Assembly (NCBI RefSeq): GCF_001908275.1
Contig: NZ_CP018620.1
Coordinates: forward strand, 3,720,001 to 3,784,000
DNA length: 64,000 nt
Reading direction: 5' to 3'
From: Paenibacillus xylanexedens
GTDB taxonomy: Bacteria > Bacillota > Bacilli > Paenibacillales > Paenibacillaceae
Part shown: positions 35,199 to 43,652 of the stretch, piece after piece
Numbering within the stretch: position 1 is the stretch's first letter
Layout of the letters: each line of letters begins with the position of its first letter
Notes under the pieces: generated by a model
Seen by the model: only the letters and a program-made list of their open reading frames with translations
The model's database searches: none
Told to the model about the DNA's origin: nothing
Position numbers and translations under genes: made by a program

Positions 35199-35428
35199 AT
35201 ATAAGATGAACTGAACATTTACACGAGAACGAAGAGTGCAGAACCGATCTGAAGAAGCGGAGCGTTCGCCTGAAAGCTTTCTGCAAGAAAGCTGCATCGG
35301 AAGCATAAGCTATCACCGGATTTTTCCCTTTGGAGAAGGGGATCAAAAAAATCAGGGGATAACAGCGATCGGAAGATGGTACTGCAATTGGAGTGATCTA
35401 GTGTAAAGTTTATTGGTTCAACTTATAT
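35199..35428. repeat. MITE-like element C, copy 2 (inverted), about 230 bp
   Basis: Bounded by TATATAAGATGAAC...ATTTACAC on the left and GTGTAAAGTTT...GGTTCAACTTATATA on the right, which are inverted copies. Read on the minus strand its core matches element C copy 1 at 57178-57366: CGATCGCTGTTATCCCC, then a hairpin around TCCAAAGG and AAAATCCGG, then GGCGAACGCTCCGC. It is about 40 bp longer than copy 1 because of an extra GCAGCTTTCTTGCAGAAAGC hairpin. Confidence 0.75.
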
Positions 35429-35485
35429 AGATAGAGATAAATGGAATATGAATGGGAGATAGAATGAGAGACAGGAGGACCAAGT

Positions 35486-36451
35486 ATGTATACGGACAAA
35501 CAGGAATATTCGTTCTCAACATGTTGGAATATCAAACGTCATACGACTGGACAAGGTATGATCGAGGAGATCAAGTCTCTTGGATTCAAACAGGTGGAAC
35601 TGAATTACAACGTAACGGAAGAGATGCTGCAGACGATAGAACCGATGATTGAACGGGGCGAGATCGGTGTATCCAGTGTGCATAATACATTCCCGCATGT
35701 GGCTCATCCGGATTACGGGACGGATTCCGTCTTGCTTGGGTTCGATGATGAGCCGCGCCGCAAACGGGCGATAGAACTGTTACTTCGCTCAGCCGAGTTC
35801 GCACATCGTTATGGGGCCAAGGCTGTTGTTGTACATCCGGGTGAGGTTCCTTTTGAATACAATATAGATGAAGCGTTGAAAAAGATATACCACGATCAGG
35901 GGCCGGATTCACCGGCATATCAGTCTTTATGGCAAGAGATGCTGGAGAAGCGGGAAGATGGCAGCGCACATTACCTGAGCCGGATTCAGGAGAGTCTGGA
36001 AAAGGTATGTGACTTGTCTGAGCAGCGAGGATACGGGGTGAATTTCGGTATTGAGACCCGTTCACGCTGTTATCAGATGCCGACTTTGAACGAAGCGGGA
36101 ACGATTATTGGACAAATGAAGGGCGCGCCGCTTGGTCTTTGGTACGATATTGGTCACGGTATGATGATGGATCGAATGGGGCTGTACGATAATGTACGTG
36201 AGGCTAACGCGTTGATTGATCACGTGGTTGGCGTGCATATTCATGAAACCGTAGGGTTGGCAGATCATTGGTGTCCATACATCCATAGTAAAGACATGAC
36301 ATTTTTTGATTCGTTTTTGGATGTTATCGACCGTTCTCCGGTGAAAGTATATGAGCTGAAAGCCGCGTGTACACCGGAAGAAATCGATGAGAGTCACGGA
36401 TTAATTACGTCTCGTATTGCTGAACGTCATGCGGCGCGTCAGCGCGGATAG
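35486..36451 (+). CDS. Sugar phosphate isomerase/epimerase, TIM barrel
   Basis: A 321-aa protein of the xylose-isomerase-like AP endonuclease 2 superfamily. The metal-binding positions are spread along the barrel as usual: VVVHPGE, FGIETRSR, LWYDIGHG, GVHIHE and VYELKAA. Members isomerise or epimerise sugars or break down sugar-like compounds such as inositols. The exact substrate cannot be deduced. ACAGGAGGACCAAGT precedes the ATG ideally. It is the last gene of the importer cluster and ends before a terminator. Element C separates it from the large hypothetical gene, so it may have its own promoter. Confidence 0.88.
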   Translation: MYTDKQEYSFSTCWNIKRHTTGQGMIEEIKSLGFKQVELNYNVTEEMLQTIEPMIERGEIGVSSVHNTFPHVAHPDYGTDSVLLGFDDEPRRKRAIELLLRSAEFAHRYGAKAVVVHPGEVPFEYNIDEALKKIYHDQGPDSPAYQSLWQEMLEKREDGSAHYLSRIQESLEKVCDLSEQRGYGVNFGIETRSRCYQMPTLNEAGTIIGQMKGAPLGLWYDIGHGMMMDRMGLYDNVREANALIDHVVGVHIHETVGLADHWCPYIHSKDMTFFDSFLDVIDRSPVKVYELKAACTPEEIDESHGLITSRIAERHAARQRG

Positions 36452-36600
36452 GGAAAAGAGTATATTTTGTGCTAAGCGCTTAGATGGGTAAATGGTAGGG
36501 CAATGGGGGAATGTAAAGCATTTTTCTCAGCTGATGTCTGACGTCTAATTGGGGTAGCGGATTTCGTCTATTCCATGTGTTATGAGGAGATATTTAGTGG

Positions 36601-36656
36601 AAAAAAGGATCGGTTTCATCAGCCTGCTAGGCTTGGTGAGACGGATCCCTTTTTTG
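36601..36656 (+). terminator. Rho-independent terminator
   Basis: AAAAAAGGATC pairs with GATCCCTTTTTT, with further pairing of GTTTCATCA to TTGGTGAGAC and CCT to AGG inside. It ends the sugar cluster. A perfect palindrome CTAAGCGCTTAG lies upstream at 36473-36484. Confidence 0.88.
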
Positions 36657-36775
36657 ATTTTGTTAGATATGTGTATATGTGATCGGTGTACAGCTTTCAT
36701 TCAGATCACATTTGAATAGCATTCAGAAGCATTTTGGCACACAATTGGCTTCATAGCTGGGCACTCTTTGGAAAG

Positions 36776-36970
36776 TTAACGAACCTGACGCACCCTATTC
36801 CAAGCATATGAGTTAGATTGAAATCGTAAGGAATCTGAGACACCTTATCACTTCGTGTATAGCCCGTTTTTGCCCATTTTCACTTGTCTGCTCCAGTTTA
36901 GCGTTAGTGAGGTTCGTTAGAATTTTCATGTTAGTCCAAACCAGGTAATAAGGTGCCTGAGATTCGTTAG
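36776..36970. repeat. Four copies of a 22-bp intergenic motif, two per strand
   Basis: The motif is TAACGAAYCTSAGRCACCTTAT. Plus-strand copies are at 36776-36799 (TTAACGAACCTGACGCACCC) and 36826-36848 (GTAAGGAATCTGAGACACCT). Minus-strand copies are at 36903-36920 (shorter, TAACGAACCTCACTAAC when inverted) and 36944-36970 (CTAACGAATCTCAGGCACCT when inverted). Together they form a large dyad. There is no coding potential in 36657-37052 apart from this. Confidence 0.6.
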
Positions 36971-37052
36971 CGTGTTAGAAGTGAGTCAGAAGTTGGCGAG
37001 AGAAGTGTTTATTCTACCTATCACCAAAGCAAGATTGAGCCTGTGATTCTTT

Positions 37053-37637
37053 TTACTCGTACATCCGTCGTTCAAGTTCAGCATAGGCAATGGCAGGATC
37101 ATCACTGGAATTATCAATATAAGCGACGGATGAAGCAGGGAGCGGCCAGGCTATCTCTTTACGGACGAGAGAAGCTGTGAAGGCATCCCAGTTGGCTAAC
37201 TTCCATTCATCTAGTGGGGATTTTCTTGCTGAGATCCGCTTGTGATACAATGCTTCATTCTCTAAATAAATATAGGCCACACGCACATCCGTATCTTTCA
37301 GAGAACGTCCAATCCGTGCGAGTTCCTGCTCGATCCAGTCAGAGGTACCGATTTCCTTGGTAAATGGCCCCACAACGATCGTATCGATATCCAACTGAAC
37401 GTCATCCAGAGCGGCGTCCATCGTAATGCGGTACCCAAGATCACGGCACAACCTTTTGTATTCAGGCGAATCTCGGTCGGATGGATCAAGTCCCTGAAGG
37501 GTCATGATCGCCTCAGCCGCGGGACGAAGCAGAATATCCATATCGAAGAAAGCAGCTTTATGTTTACGGGAAAGGGCTTTGGCTAGTGTGGTCTTGCCAC
37601 TTCCGGCCCCGCCGAGAAAGAAAATTAGTTTGCTCAT
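37053..37637 (-). CDS. P-loop kinase-like ATPase, 194 aa
   Basis: A small NTPase with an N-terminal Walker A GGAGSGKTT (residues 9-17), then FFDMDILLRP like the substrate side of shikimate/gluconate-kinase folds, and a lid-like region with arginines (HKRISARKSP). It probably phosphorylates a small molecule, but substrate and pathway are unknown. The product is full length and cytoplasmic. AAGGAGG lies 9-10 nt before the ATG at 37637. It is isolated between intergenic regions and has no operon partner. The upstream 284 bp (37638-37921) are AT-rich, with no further feature. Confidence 0.8.
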   Translation of the reverse strand: MSKLIFFLGGAGSGKTTLAKALSRKHKAAFFDMDILLRPAAEAIMTLQGLDPSDRDSPEYKRLCRDLGYRITMDAALDDVQLDIDTIVVGPFTKEIGTSDWIEQELARIGRSLKDTDVRVAYIYLENEALYHKRISARKSPLDEWKLANWDAFTASLVRKEIAWPLPASSVAYIDNSSDDPAIAYAELERRMYE

Positions 37638-37921
37638 GAATGTAATGCCTCCTTAATTGTATTGAAAAAATAGTATATGTAATTAAAAAATACACGAATA
37701 TATAGATTCATCATTAGAGTTCATGAATGAAAGGACTTGTTTATTTTAACATAAATAAAGAAGCTTGTTGGCTAGACAGAAAAGGAAGGATAAGGTAATA
37801 TCATACCTAGTTGTTCTATGCATAGGTTTCCGATGTATATGAAAAGAAGAGATTTGAAAGTGTTATTTTTCAAAATCTAAAAATTCTTGCTAAATGAATT
37901 GAAAAGGAAGGAGTGAGTGCG

Positions 37922-38257
37922 TTGCAGGTTAACAAACAAATGATTAAAGGCAGTACCGAAACATTGATTCTGACCCTGCTTCAGGAACGACCGTTGTACG
38001 GATATGAATTAATCAAGGAACTACATCGTCAATCCGAGGGTGTGTTTAATCTGAAAGAGGGCACGTTATATCCTATTTTGCATGCTATGGAGATTGAAGG
38101 TTGGGTAGAGTCGTACTGGATGGAGGTTGAAGGCCGTAAACGTAAATATTATTCGATTCGTGACAAGGGCATGGAGGCCTTACAAAGTAAAAAAGCAGAA
38201 TGGAATATGTTCCGTAGAGCTGTGGATCGAGTGCTTGGTGAAGGAGGCCTGACATGA
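37922..38257 (+). CDS. PadR family transcriptional regulator
   Basis: A 111-aa winged-helix repressor. The sequence TETLILTLLQERPLYGYELI, followed by LKEGTLYPILHAMEIEGWVE and GRKRKYYSI, is the classical PadR core. The start is probably TTG 37922, 8 nt after AAGGAG; GTG 37913 overlaps that site. The stop overlaps the start of the next gene (ATGA), so the two are coupled. PadR regulators often control the membrane protein encoded next to them, here a HAAS-SEDS fusion, in response to envelope stress or small ligands. Confidence 0.92.
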   Translation: MQVNKQMIKGSTETLILTLLQERPLYGYELIKELHRQSEGVFNLKEGTLYPILHAMEIEGWVESYWMEVEGRKRKYYSIRDKGMEALQSKKAEWNMFRRAVDRVLGEGGLT

Positions 38258-39603
38258 CAAATCGACATGAACGAATTCAGCATTATCTGGATCACATGTG
38301 TGTTCAGGTTAAAGCTCGCGAAGTACATAACGACTTGCGTGATGAGTTGGGAAACCACATGGAAGAAATGATTTTGGATAAAGAACAAGAAGGTTATACA
38401 GAGGAAGAAGCAATTGCATATGCCATTGAACAGATGGGTGATCCTGCAGTGGTAGGCAAAAGCATGCACCGATTGCATCGTCATCGCATGCATTGGGGGC
38501 TGTTAGTTGGACTAATTGGTTTGTCTATAACTAGCCTGTTACTGATATGGATCTTTACGATGAATGTTGCAGATGAAAAGTATCAGTCCTTATATCGGGG
38601 GCATGTGGTGTACACCATTATAGGTGTAATATTGATGTTGTTCTTTATTTATTTTGATTATCGTAAGTTGAAAAAAGCTGCTTGGTGGATCTATATTCTA
38701 CTTAATGCCCTTTTGTGGATTAATCCAATGATATCTACGGATTTTTATGGTATGAGCAGATTCCTGATTGCACCACTTGGATTTGTAATAGACCTTACGA
38801 CTGCTTCAGTATGGATTTTGCCACTTGCCATAGGGGCAATTGTGCAGGAGAAGTTTCATTCAAACTGCAATATGCAATCCATATTGACCTATATTGCTAT
38901 GGTAGCGTTACCTGTAGTGCTATTGTTTCAAATGTCGGACTGGGTTCGCATGTTTCTGTTTGGCACAATGTCCATTATTTTATTTGGTTGGCTCACGCGA
39001 AAATGGCTTTATACAGCCTTAGGTGCTGTTGTAACAGGAAGTGTTTTTGTATTGTTATTGTTTTTTGCAGATAAGTACGGCCGCCTAGAGAGGCTTTCCG
39101 TCGTTTTGAATCTTCAGGATGACCCTTACGGTGGCTATAGTAACAATTCCATTATTGAAATTATTCAATCAGCCGGCTGGTGGGGTAATGGGATTGATAC
39201 AACGTTCGACATGTTTAAAATGAGTTATTTAGATTACCCAGGTGTTCTGCTCATTGATGTGTTTGGCTGGTCAGCCGGGATACTATTATTGGTGGGTATC
39301 ATCTGGTTTGTTGCAAGTATGGTGAAGATGCTTCCTCGCATTCGGGATGATTTCGGTCGAATGATAATTATCAGTATCACATCCATGTTTGCGTTGCAAA
39401 TCATCTATTCATTGGCGATGACTACCGGCAAGGCTCCAATTCTTAGCATAGTTTTTCCTTTAATAGGATATGGAAATCACCTGCTTTTCGAATATGCCAT
39501 GGTCGGTTTACTTCTCGGTATTTATCGTCGGAAGGATACCATTTCGACGATAAATGAAAGAATACAGCAGAAGGTGGATGGCGACCCAATGACCAGTTCA
39601 TAG
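38254..39603 (+). CDS. HAAS domain fused to SEDS (FtsW/RodA-like) protein
   Basis: A 449-aa protein. Residues 1-75 form a soluble HAAS/permease-prefix helical domain (HERIQHYLDHMCVQ; LGNHMEEMI; GYTEEEAIAYAIEQMGDP). After it come about ten membrane segments of SEDS type. The extracellular loop has the SEDS pattern RLSVVLNLQDDPYGGYSN, then EIIQSAGWWGNGI, and LDYPGVLLIDVFGW where RodA/FtsW have TDFIF...EE(F/L)GF. The presumed catalytic Asp corresponds to Asp327. The following acidic pair is only partly kept. SEDS proteins polymerise peptidoglycan glycan strands together with a class B PBP, and none is encoded nearby. It is coupled to the PadR gene. Confidence 0.85.
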   Translation: MTNRHERIQHYLDHMCVQVKAREVHNDLRDELGNHMEEMILDKEQEGYTEEEAIAYAIEQMGDPAVVGKSMHRLHRHRMHWGLLVGLIGLSITSLLLIWIFTMNVADEKYQSLYRGHVVYTIIGVILMLFFIYFDYRKLKKAAWWIYILLNALLWINPMISTDFYGMSRFLIAPLGFVIDLTTASVWILPLAIGAIVQEKFHSNCNMQSILTYIAMVALPVVLLFQMSDWVRMFLFGTMSIILFGWLTRKWLYTALGAVVTGSVFVLLLFFADKYGRLERLSVVLNLQDDPYGGYSNNSIIEIIQSAGWWGNGIDTTFDMFKMSYLDYPGVLLIDVFGWSAGILLLVGIIWFVASMVKMLPRIRDDFGRMIIISITSMFALQIIYSLAMTTGKAPILSIVFPLIGYGNHLLFEYAMVGLLLGIYRRKDTISTINERIQQKVDGDPMTSS

Positions 39604-39664
39604 GTATCCAAAATCATTACCGCATCATGAAATGAAGGGATTGTCTTGCTTGTTTAACGAGCAT

Positions 39665-41455
39665 TCACGGAAACCAGATATGACGCAGGTTCACCCAGCC
39701 CTGGCTGTTGAAAGATAGACCACGCACAGAAGGCAGATAAGCGGTCTCTACCGGTTTTTCAGATAAATGGAACAGTAGGTTCTGGCTTACCAAGAATTGT
39801 TCAATACGGTCTAATTCACGAGTTCGATCCGCAGCGATGGGAGAGGCGACGATGGTTTGCAAGATCTCATGGATCGTTATACGAGCAGAATCTTCCTGAT
39901 GCTCAGATAACGTAGAGTAGAGATCATACCTTCGCAGTTCTTCGTCCCTGTCCCGAATGAGAGAGAAGAGAATCAGATCAGATTCCAGTCGCAGATCTCC
40001 TTTGAACTGCTCCATCGTAGCAGTACGGACGGTACAAGAGAAACCGCACTGCTCCAGTATGGACGCCAGATGTTGGGCATCCCTGCGATATTGTGGAATG
40101 GTTGCAATGTGCAGGGAGATGGGACTAGTGGAAGCGGATCTTATCGATATATCGCTAAATCCCTCCAAGTGGACCTGGACCTTCTTGGTGCTCACCGCAC
40201 TAAAATCAGTCTCCACGACCTCAGAGTTATCTGCATGTCCGTCATCTCTATACATTCCAGCAAGGCATGACTGAAGGTGTGCTCTTACTTCCGGATCGTT
40301 TAACGGTCCGGTTTTTTGTGTATTACACGTGAGTAATTTATGAACCATTACACCTGCACTAATCTGTGTCCAGTCTGCACCCGCAGACGAGGACGGATTA
40401 TGAACAAGATGAAAGAACGGAGTTTCGATATCTTGGCTATCGTCCATTTTTGCCGAGGCACTCCACGGAATCTGCAGGATATCTACCCGGTCCATATGTG
40501 CTCTACCTTGAAAATATGATGAAAAGGCTTCAAGTCTGCACAAGTGATCATCCCAGGCGGTGACCTTGAACGGTCCCGTCCCAACAGGTTTTTGCATCCC
40601 ATGCACCTCACTCGAATGCTTCATCTTATGTTCGTTTGTTCCTGGTGAGGGTACAATCGCCGCACGACTTGTTGTCAGGAAGGACAAAAACAATTCATGA
40701 GGATCTTTAAGCTGGAAACACACGGTTAAGGAATCGACCGCTTCAATAGATAGAATCTGTTTACTTACATCACGGTACAGTGTCCGGCGATCTGTAGATT
40801 GCAGCCGTTCAAACGTATGCACTATATCATGGGCTGTCAAGAACTGACCATCGTGAAATGTAATACCTTTTCGCAAATAAAAGATCCAGGTCTTTCGGTC
40901 TGCACTGACATCCCAAGTATGAGCCAGACAGGGAAGAATCTCTCCTTGTTCACCCCGCTGAACCAACCCGTCAAAGACATGGCTAGTAACAAAGGATTCA
41001 GCTAATAGATTAATGTACAGCGGATCAAGGGCATGAAGCTGTTGGCGCAGGGGCAACCGAAGCGTATCAATCTGCTCATTATTGGTGCCGGCTTCCGTAT
41101 GATGTCCTGAATACCCAAGCAACCACTGGTTTAGATGATCCTGCATGATTGTTGAACTGGAGAATGCGCTCACCTGCTCGGCAGCTTCCTGTAACTCCCG
41201 GCGATTCATGGCCTGCATCATATATTCTGCGGCGATTTGATCAGCCGGAACAAGCAAAGTCAGTGAAGAACGCCGACCCCGGCCACGCTGGGAAACCCAA
41301 CGAATCCAATCATGGGCAACCATCTTTTTGACAATCGTTAACGTATTGCGGTGTGTACAACTTAGCAAATCAGCGAGATCGGCGAGTGTAAGTTCATGTT
41401 CTGTGTGGTGGCCGTAATGGCGATGCAACAGCAGATATTGCTGATGTAATTTCAA
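39665..41455 (-). CDS. SgrR-like regulator (HTH plus solute-binding domain)
   Basis: A 596-aa cytoplasmic protein. An N-terminal winged helix (LADLADLLSCTHRNTLTIVK; QRGRGRRSSLTLL) is followed by a type-5 periplasmic-binding-like domain (LDPLYINLLAESFVTSHVFD; WIFYLRKGITFHDGQFLTAHD). This is the SgrR architecture, in which the binding-protein fold senses an intracellular ligand. There is no signal peptide. Such genes often sit next to an MFS exporter. Here the divergent neighbour is instead a DUF4173-type membrane protein, so the target is uncertain. The ATG at 41455 has GGAGG upstream (in TCCAGGAGGGAATCAAC). Confidence 0.88.
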   Translation of the reverse strand: MKLHQQYLLLHRHYGHHTEHELTLADLADLLSCTHRNTLTIVKKMVAHDWIRWVSQRGRGRRSSLTLLVPADQIAAEYMMQAMNRRELQEAAEQVSAFSSSTIMQDHLNQWLLGYSGHHTEAGTNNEQIDTLRLPLRQQLHALDPLYINLLAESFVTSHVFDGLVQRGEQGEILPCLAHTWDVSADRKTWIFYLRKGITFHDGQFLTAHDIVHTFERLQSTDRRTLYRDVSKQILSIEAVDSLTVCFQLKDPHELFLSFLTTSRAAIVPSPGTNEHKMKHSSEVHGMQKPVGTGPFKVTAWDDHLCRLEAFSSYFQGRAHMDRVDILQIPWSASAKMDDSQDIETPFFHLVHNPSSSAGADWTQISAGVMVHKLLTCNTQKTGPLNDPEVRAHLQSCLAGMYRDDGHADNSEVVETDFSAVSTKKVQVHLEGFSDISIRSASTSPISLHIATIPQYRRDAQHLASILEQCGFSCTVRTATMEQFKGDLRLESDLILFSLIRDRDEELRRYDLYSTLSEHQEDSARITIHEILQTIVASPIAADRTRELDRIEQFLVSQNLLFHLSEKPVETAYLPSVRGLSFNSQGWVNLRHIWFP

Positions 41456-41589
41456 GTGTTGATTCCCTCCTGGAGGTGAACTCTGACGTATTCCTCTAAA
41501 ATAAGAAGTTTTGTCGATTTTAATTTCTATTTATATTCCTATTTTATCATCTAGAATATAGCATAGAAAGGTTAATGGAGGTTTTTCCC

Positions 41590-43209
41590 ATGATTGATAA
41601 AATAATGGCTTCACCGAAACGCGCTCTAATCACGCTACTGTCTGCATGGATGCTGGCGATCATTCACCAGTATTTATTCTATGGTAATGAGATTGGCGTA
41701 TCGTATCCTATCTTTGTAATTCTCTTCTATGTGTTCATGTATCTGTTTGCACGGGACCGCATGAGGTCTTTCAGGTTCATTGATGCTTTTGTAGCGGCTG
41801 TAGTGCTATTGTTGTCGCTAACGTTCCTGTTATACGACAATGAACTGCTGTATGTTCTTAATTTTCTGGTCATACCTGGCGTAGTTATCTTACATATGAC
41901 ATATCTGATGGGCAGAAAACAGAAGCAGTGGTGGGAGATTGGTTTGATTGGTACGGCTATTGACCACTTGTTGCCTCAAGCCATACGTCATTGGGGGACT
42001 GTTGCGGCCATTGCTGTGAGAGCAGGCGGGCGTGGCATGGGCAAATCCCAAAAAACAGTTGTTTTCAAAGTGCTTATTGGTCTTGTGGCGTCCTTGCCTA
42101 TCCTCATTGTTGTCGTCGCATTACTGTCCTCCGCTGACGGGGTCTTTGATCAGTATTTAGCCGGTTTTCCGGAGTGGCTGAATCAATTGGCTTTTACTCC
42201 AGGGATACCGAGAATCATCTGGATTGTCATCGCAGGTGTATTGCTGTTCGGTTATGTATGGGGATTTGTACAGCCAATGCAATATGAGGCAGAGAAGAGA
42301 GCGAACGCACATTGGAAAAATGGAGTAGCATCCACGGTTGATAAGCGTGATCACACCTATATAATCTCTCCTGTGGACCCGGCCACTGAAGGTAAGGTTA
42401 CCAATAAGATTACACCCGAGCCCGAACGCACTCCGGTTCATCGGGAACCATTCAGATTGGACCCTATCATTGTGGGGACGATGCTGATTGTCATTAACTG
42501 TGTGTACGTTTTATTTGTACTTGTACAGTTTTCGTATCTGTTTGGTGCAGGAGAGGGGCATCTTCCGGTAGATCTGTCTTACGCAGACTATGCGAGAAGT
42601 GGATTCGCAGAGTTAATTCTCGTCACAGGTATTAACTTCTTTATTCTTATTGTTGCTTTGCAGTATACCCGTTCGAGTGGCAAAGCGGGTTCCATCGTGC
42701 ATCAGGTACTTCTCCTGATTCTGGTCAGTTGTTCAGCAATTATGTTGTATTCCGCGTTTATGCGCCTAAATCTGTATGAGCAGGCATATGGATATACGTA
42801 CATCCGCTTCCTGGTACACGCATTCATGATCTTCCTCGCACTCCTGTTGCTGATTGCTGGCCTTCGTATACGGTACACATCAATACCGCTGATCCGCTGG
42901 TATATTGTGCTTGCGCTAACTGCTTATGTTGCTGTCAACTATGTGGGCATGGATAAACGGATTGCCGAGCTGAATATTGAACGTTATCATCAGACTGGCA
43001 ATATTGATGCAACCTATCTGGCAAGTCTGTCGGCAGATGCAGTTCCGTTACTTCGTGAGTTTGCTCAGGAGGAGTACCCGGATCTCAAAAGGGAAATGTT
43101 GGAACGTCAAGCCTACTTGGACGAGGATTCATCAGATCGTTCCTGGCCTTCTTATAACGTGGTAAGACACCGAGCTGAGCAAGAGTTGTCCAAATTGAGA
43201 ACGGAATAG
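41590..43209 (+). CDS. DUF4153/DUF4173 family membrane protein
   Basis: A 539-aa integral membrane protein with about ten hydrophobic segments, an internal polar loop of about 70 residues (around 225-290) and a soluble C-terminal tail (residues about 450-539). The sequence RMNLYEQAYGYT-like stretch (FMRLNLYEQAYGYTYIRFLV) and the late VNYVGMDKRIAELNIERY are typical of the DUF4153/DUF4173 family, whose function is unknown. ATG 41590 lies 8 nt after GGAGGT, which overlaps the earlier in-frame ATG 41575. It is divergent from the SgrR-like gene and may be its target. Confidence 0.82.
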   Translation: MIDKIMASPKRALITLLSAWMLAIIHQYLFYGNEIGVSYPIFVILFYVFMYLFARDRMRSFRFIDAFVAAVVLLLSLTFLLYDNELLYVLNFLVIPGVVILHMTYLMGRKQKQWWEIGLIGTAIDHLLPQAIRHWGTVAAIAVRAGGRGMGKSQKTVVFKVLIGLVASLPILIVVVALLSSADGVFDQYLAGFPEWLNQLAFTPGIPRIIWIVIAGVLLFGYVWGFVQPMQYEAEKRANAHWKNGVASTVDKRDHTYIISPVDPATEGKVTNKITPEPERTPVHREPFRLDPIIVGTMLIVINCVYVLFVLVQFSYLFGAGEGHLPVDLSYADYARSGFAELILVTGINFFILIVALQYTRSSGKAGSIVHQVLLLILVSCSAIMLYSAFMRLNLYEQAYGYTYIRFLVHAFMIFLALLLLIAGLRIRYTSIPLIRWYIVLALTAYVAVNYVGMDKRIAELNIERYHQTGNIDATYLASLSADAVPLLREFAQEEYPDLKREMLERQAYLDEDSSDRSWPSYNVVRHRAEQELSKLRTE

Positions 43210-43263
43210 CTGAATAGTAGTTGTTTTCACGTACGGATTTATGCAAAAACAATATGTAAGTGT

Positions 43264-43269
43264 TATAAT
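43264..43269 (+). promoter_or_regulatory. -10 element of the leader-yidC transcript
   Basis: TATAAT at 43264-43269 lies 33 nt upstream of the leader start codon. The -35 position has only a weak match (ATGCAA, 17 bp upstream). This promoter would transcribe the leader ORF and yidC together. Confidence 0.55.
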
Positions 43270-43301
43270 ATAAAAACTAACCTATAAAGGGGGTGAATTC
43301 C

Positions 43302-43652
43302 TTGTTTGAACTGCAGGAGTTATTACCATATTTATTCTCGATTGGACTCATCTTCACCGTCAGTTATGCCTATATTGCCCATCTTCACTGTGGCATGACA
43401 GAGTACTGGATGGAAGGTGGCGCCGGTGGTGGACTTGAACCTGTACTTCCCGCCCTGTGTTTGGACAGACAGCACAGACAGGAAGACTGGAGCCGCATGA
43501 TTAGACGAAGAGAAGCGCCCGATGAAGATGAACCAGATTGTCATTCCTCGTTGAACGATTGGTCAACAAATCAACGAGGAGGATATATATGGAACATAAG
43601 ACCAACAAGGGATTCACTTTTACTTCGGGCAAGGGACGGATCTATGGCCTGA
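43302..43652 (+). CDS. Putative MifM-like regulatory leader peptide upstream of yidC
   Basis: A TTG-started frame of 116 aa, with AAAGGGGGTGA (43287-43297) as ribosome binding site. Residues 5-27 form one membrane segment (LPYLFSIGLIFTVSYAYIA). After a Gly-rich linker comes a basic stretch WSRMIRRREAP and directly an acidic stretch DEDEPD (43521-43538). Seven nt later begins a hairpin that covers the yidC ribosome binding site. This mirrors B. subtilis MifM, a membrane-targeted nascent chain that stalls on its acidic DEEDAG end when YidC activity is low and so opens the yidC2 start. Unlike MifM, the frame continues through the hairpin and 64 nt into yidC. The function is inferred from the layout; there is no clear sequence homology. 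Confidence 0.6.
   Translation: MFELQELLPYLFSIGLIFTVSYAYIAHLHCGMTEYWMEGGAGGGLEPVLPALCLDRQHRQEDWSRMIRRREAPDEDEPDCHSSLNDWSTNQRGGYIWNIRPTRDSLLLRARDGSMA
43545..43582 (+). promoter_or_regulatory. Hairpin sequestering the yidC Shine-Dalgarno
   Basis: TCCTCGTTGA (43545-43554) pairs perfectly with TCAACGAGGA (43571-43580), and the right arm contains the first half of GAGGAGG, the yidC ribosome binding site (43576-43582). A ribosome paused at the acidic DEDEPD codons would cover the left arm and free the site. Confidence 0.7.

Noticed and set aside
35586..36397. Minus-strand frames opposite the isomerase gene
   Set aside because: No ribosome binding sites and no domains; shadows of the isomerase.
36473..36484. 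Perfect palindrome CTAAGCGCTTAG after the isomerase gene
   Set aside because: It could be an operator, but it lies downstream of the gene with no promoter nearby, so I do not list it as a site.
43538..43588. Upstream extension of yidC
   Set aside because: It would add a polar segment in front of a clean lipoprotein signal, and the strong GAGGAGG site fits the ATG at 43589.
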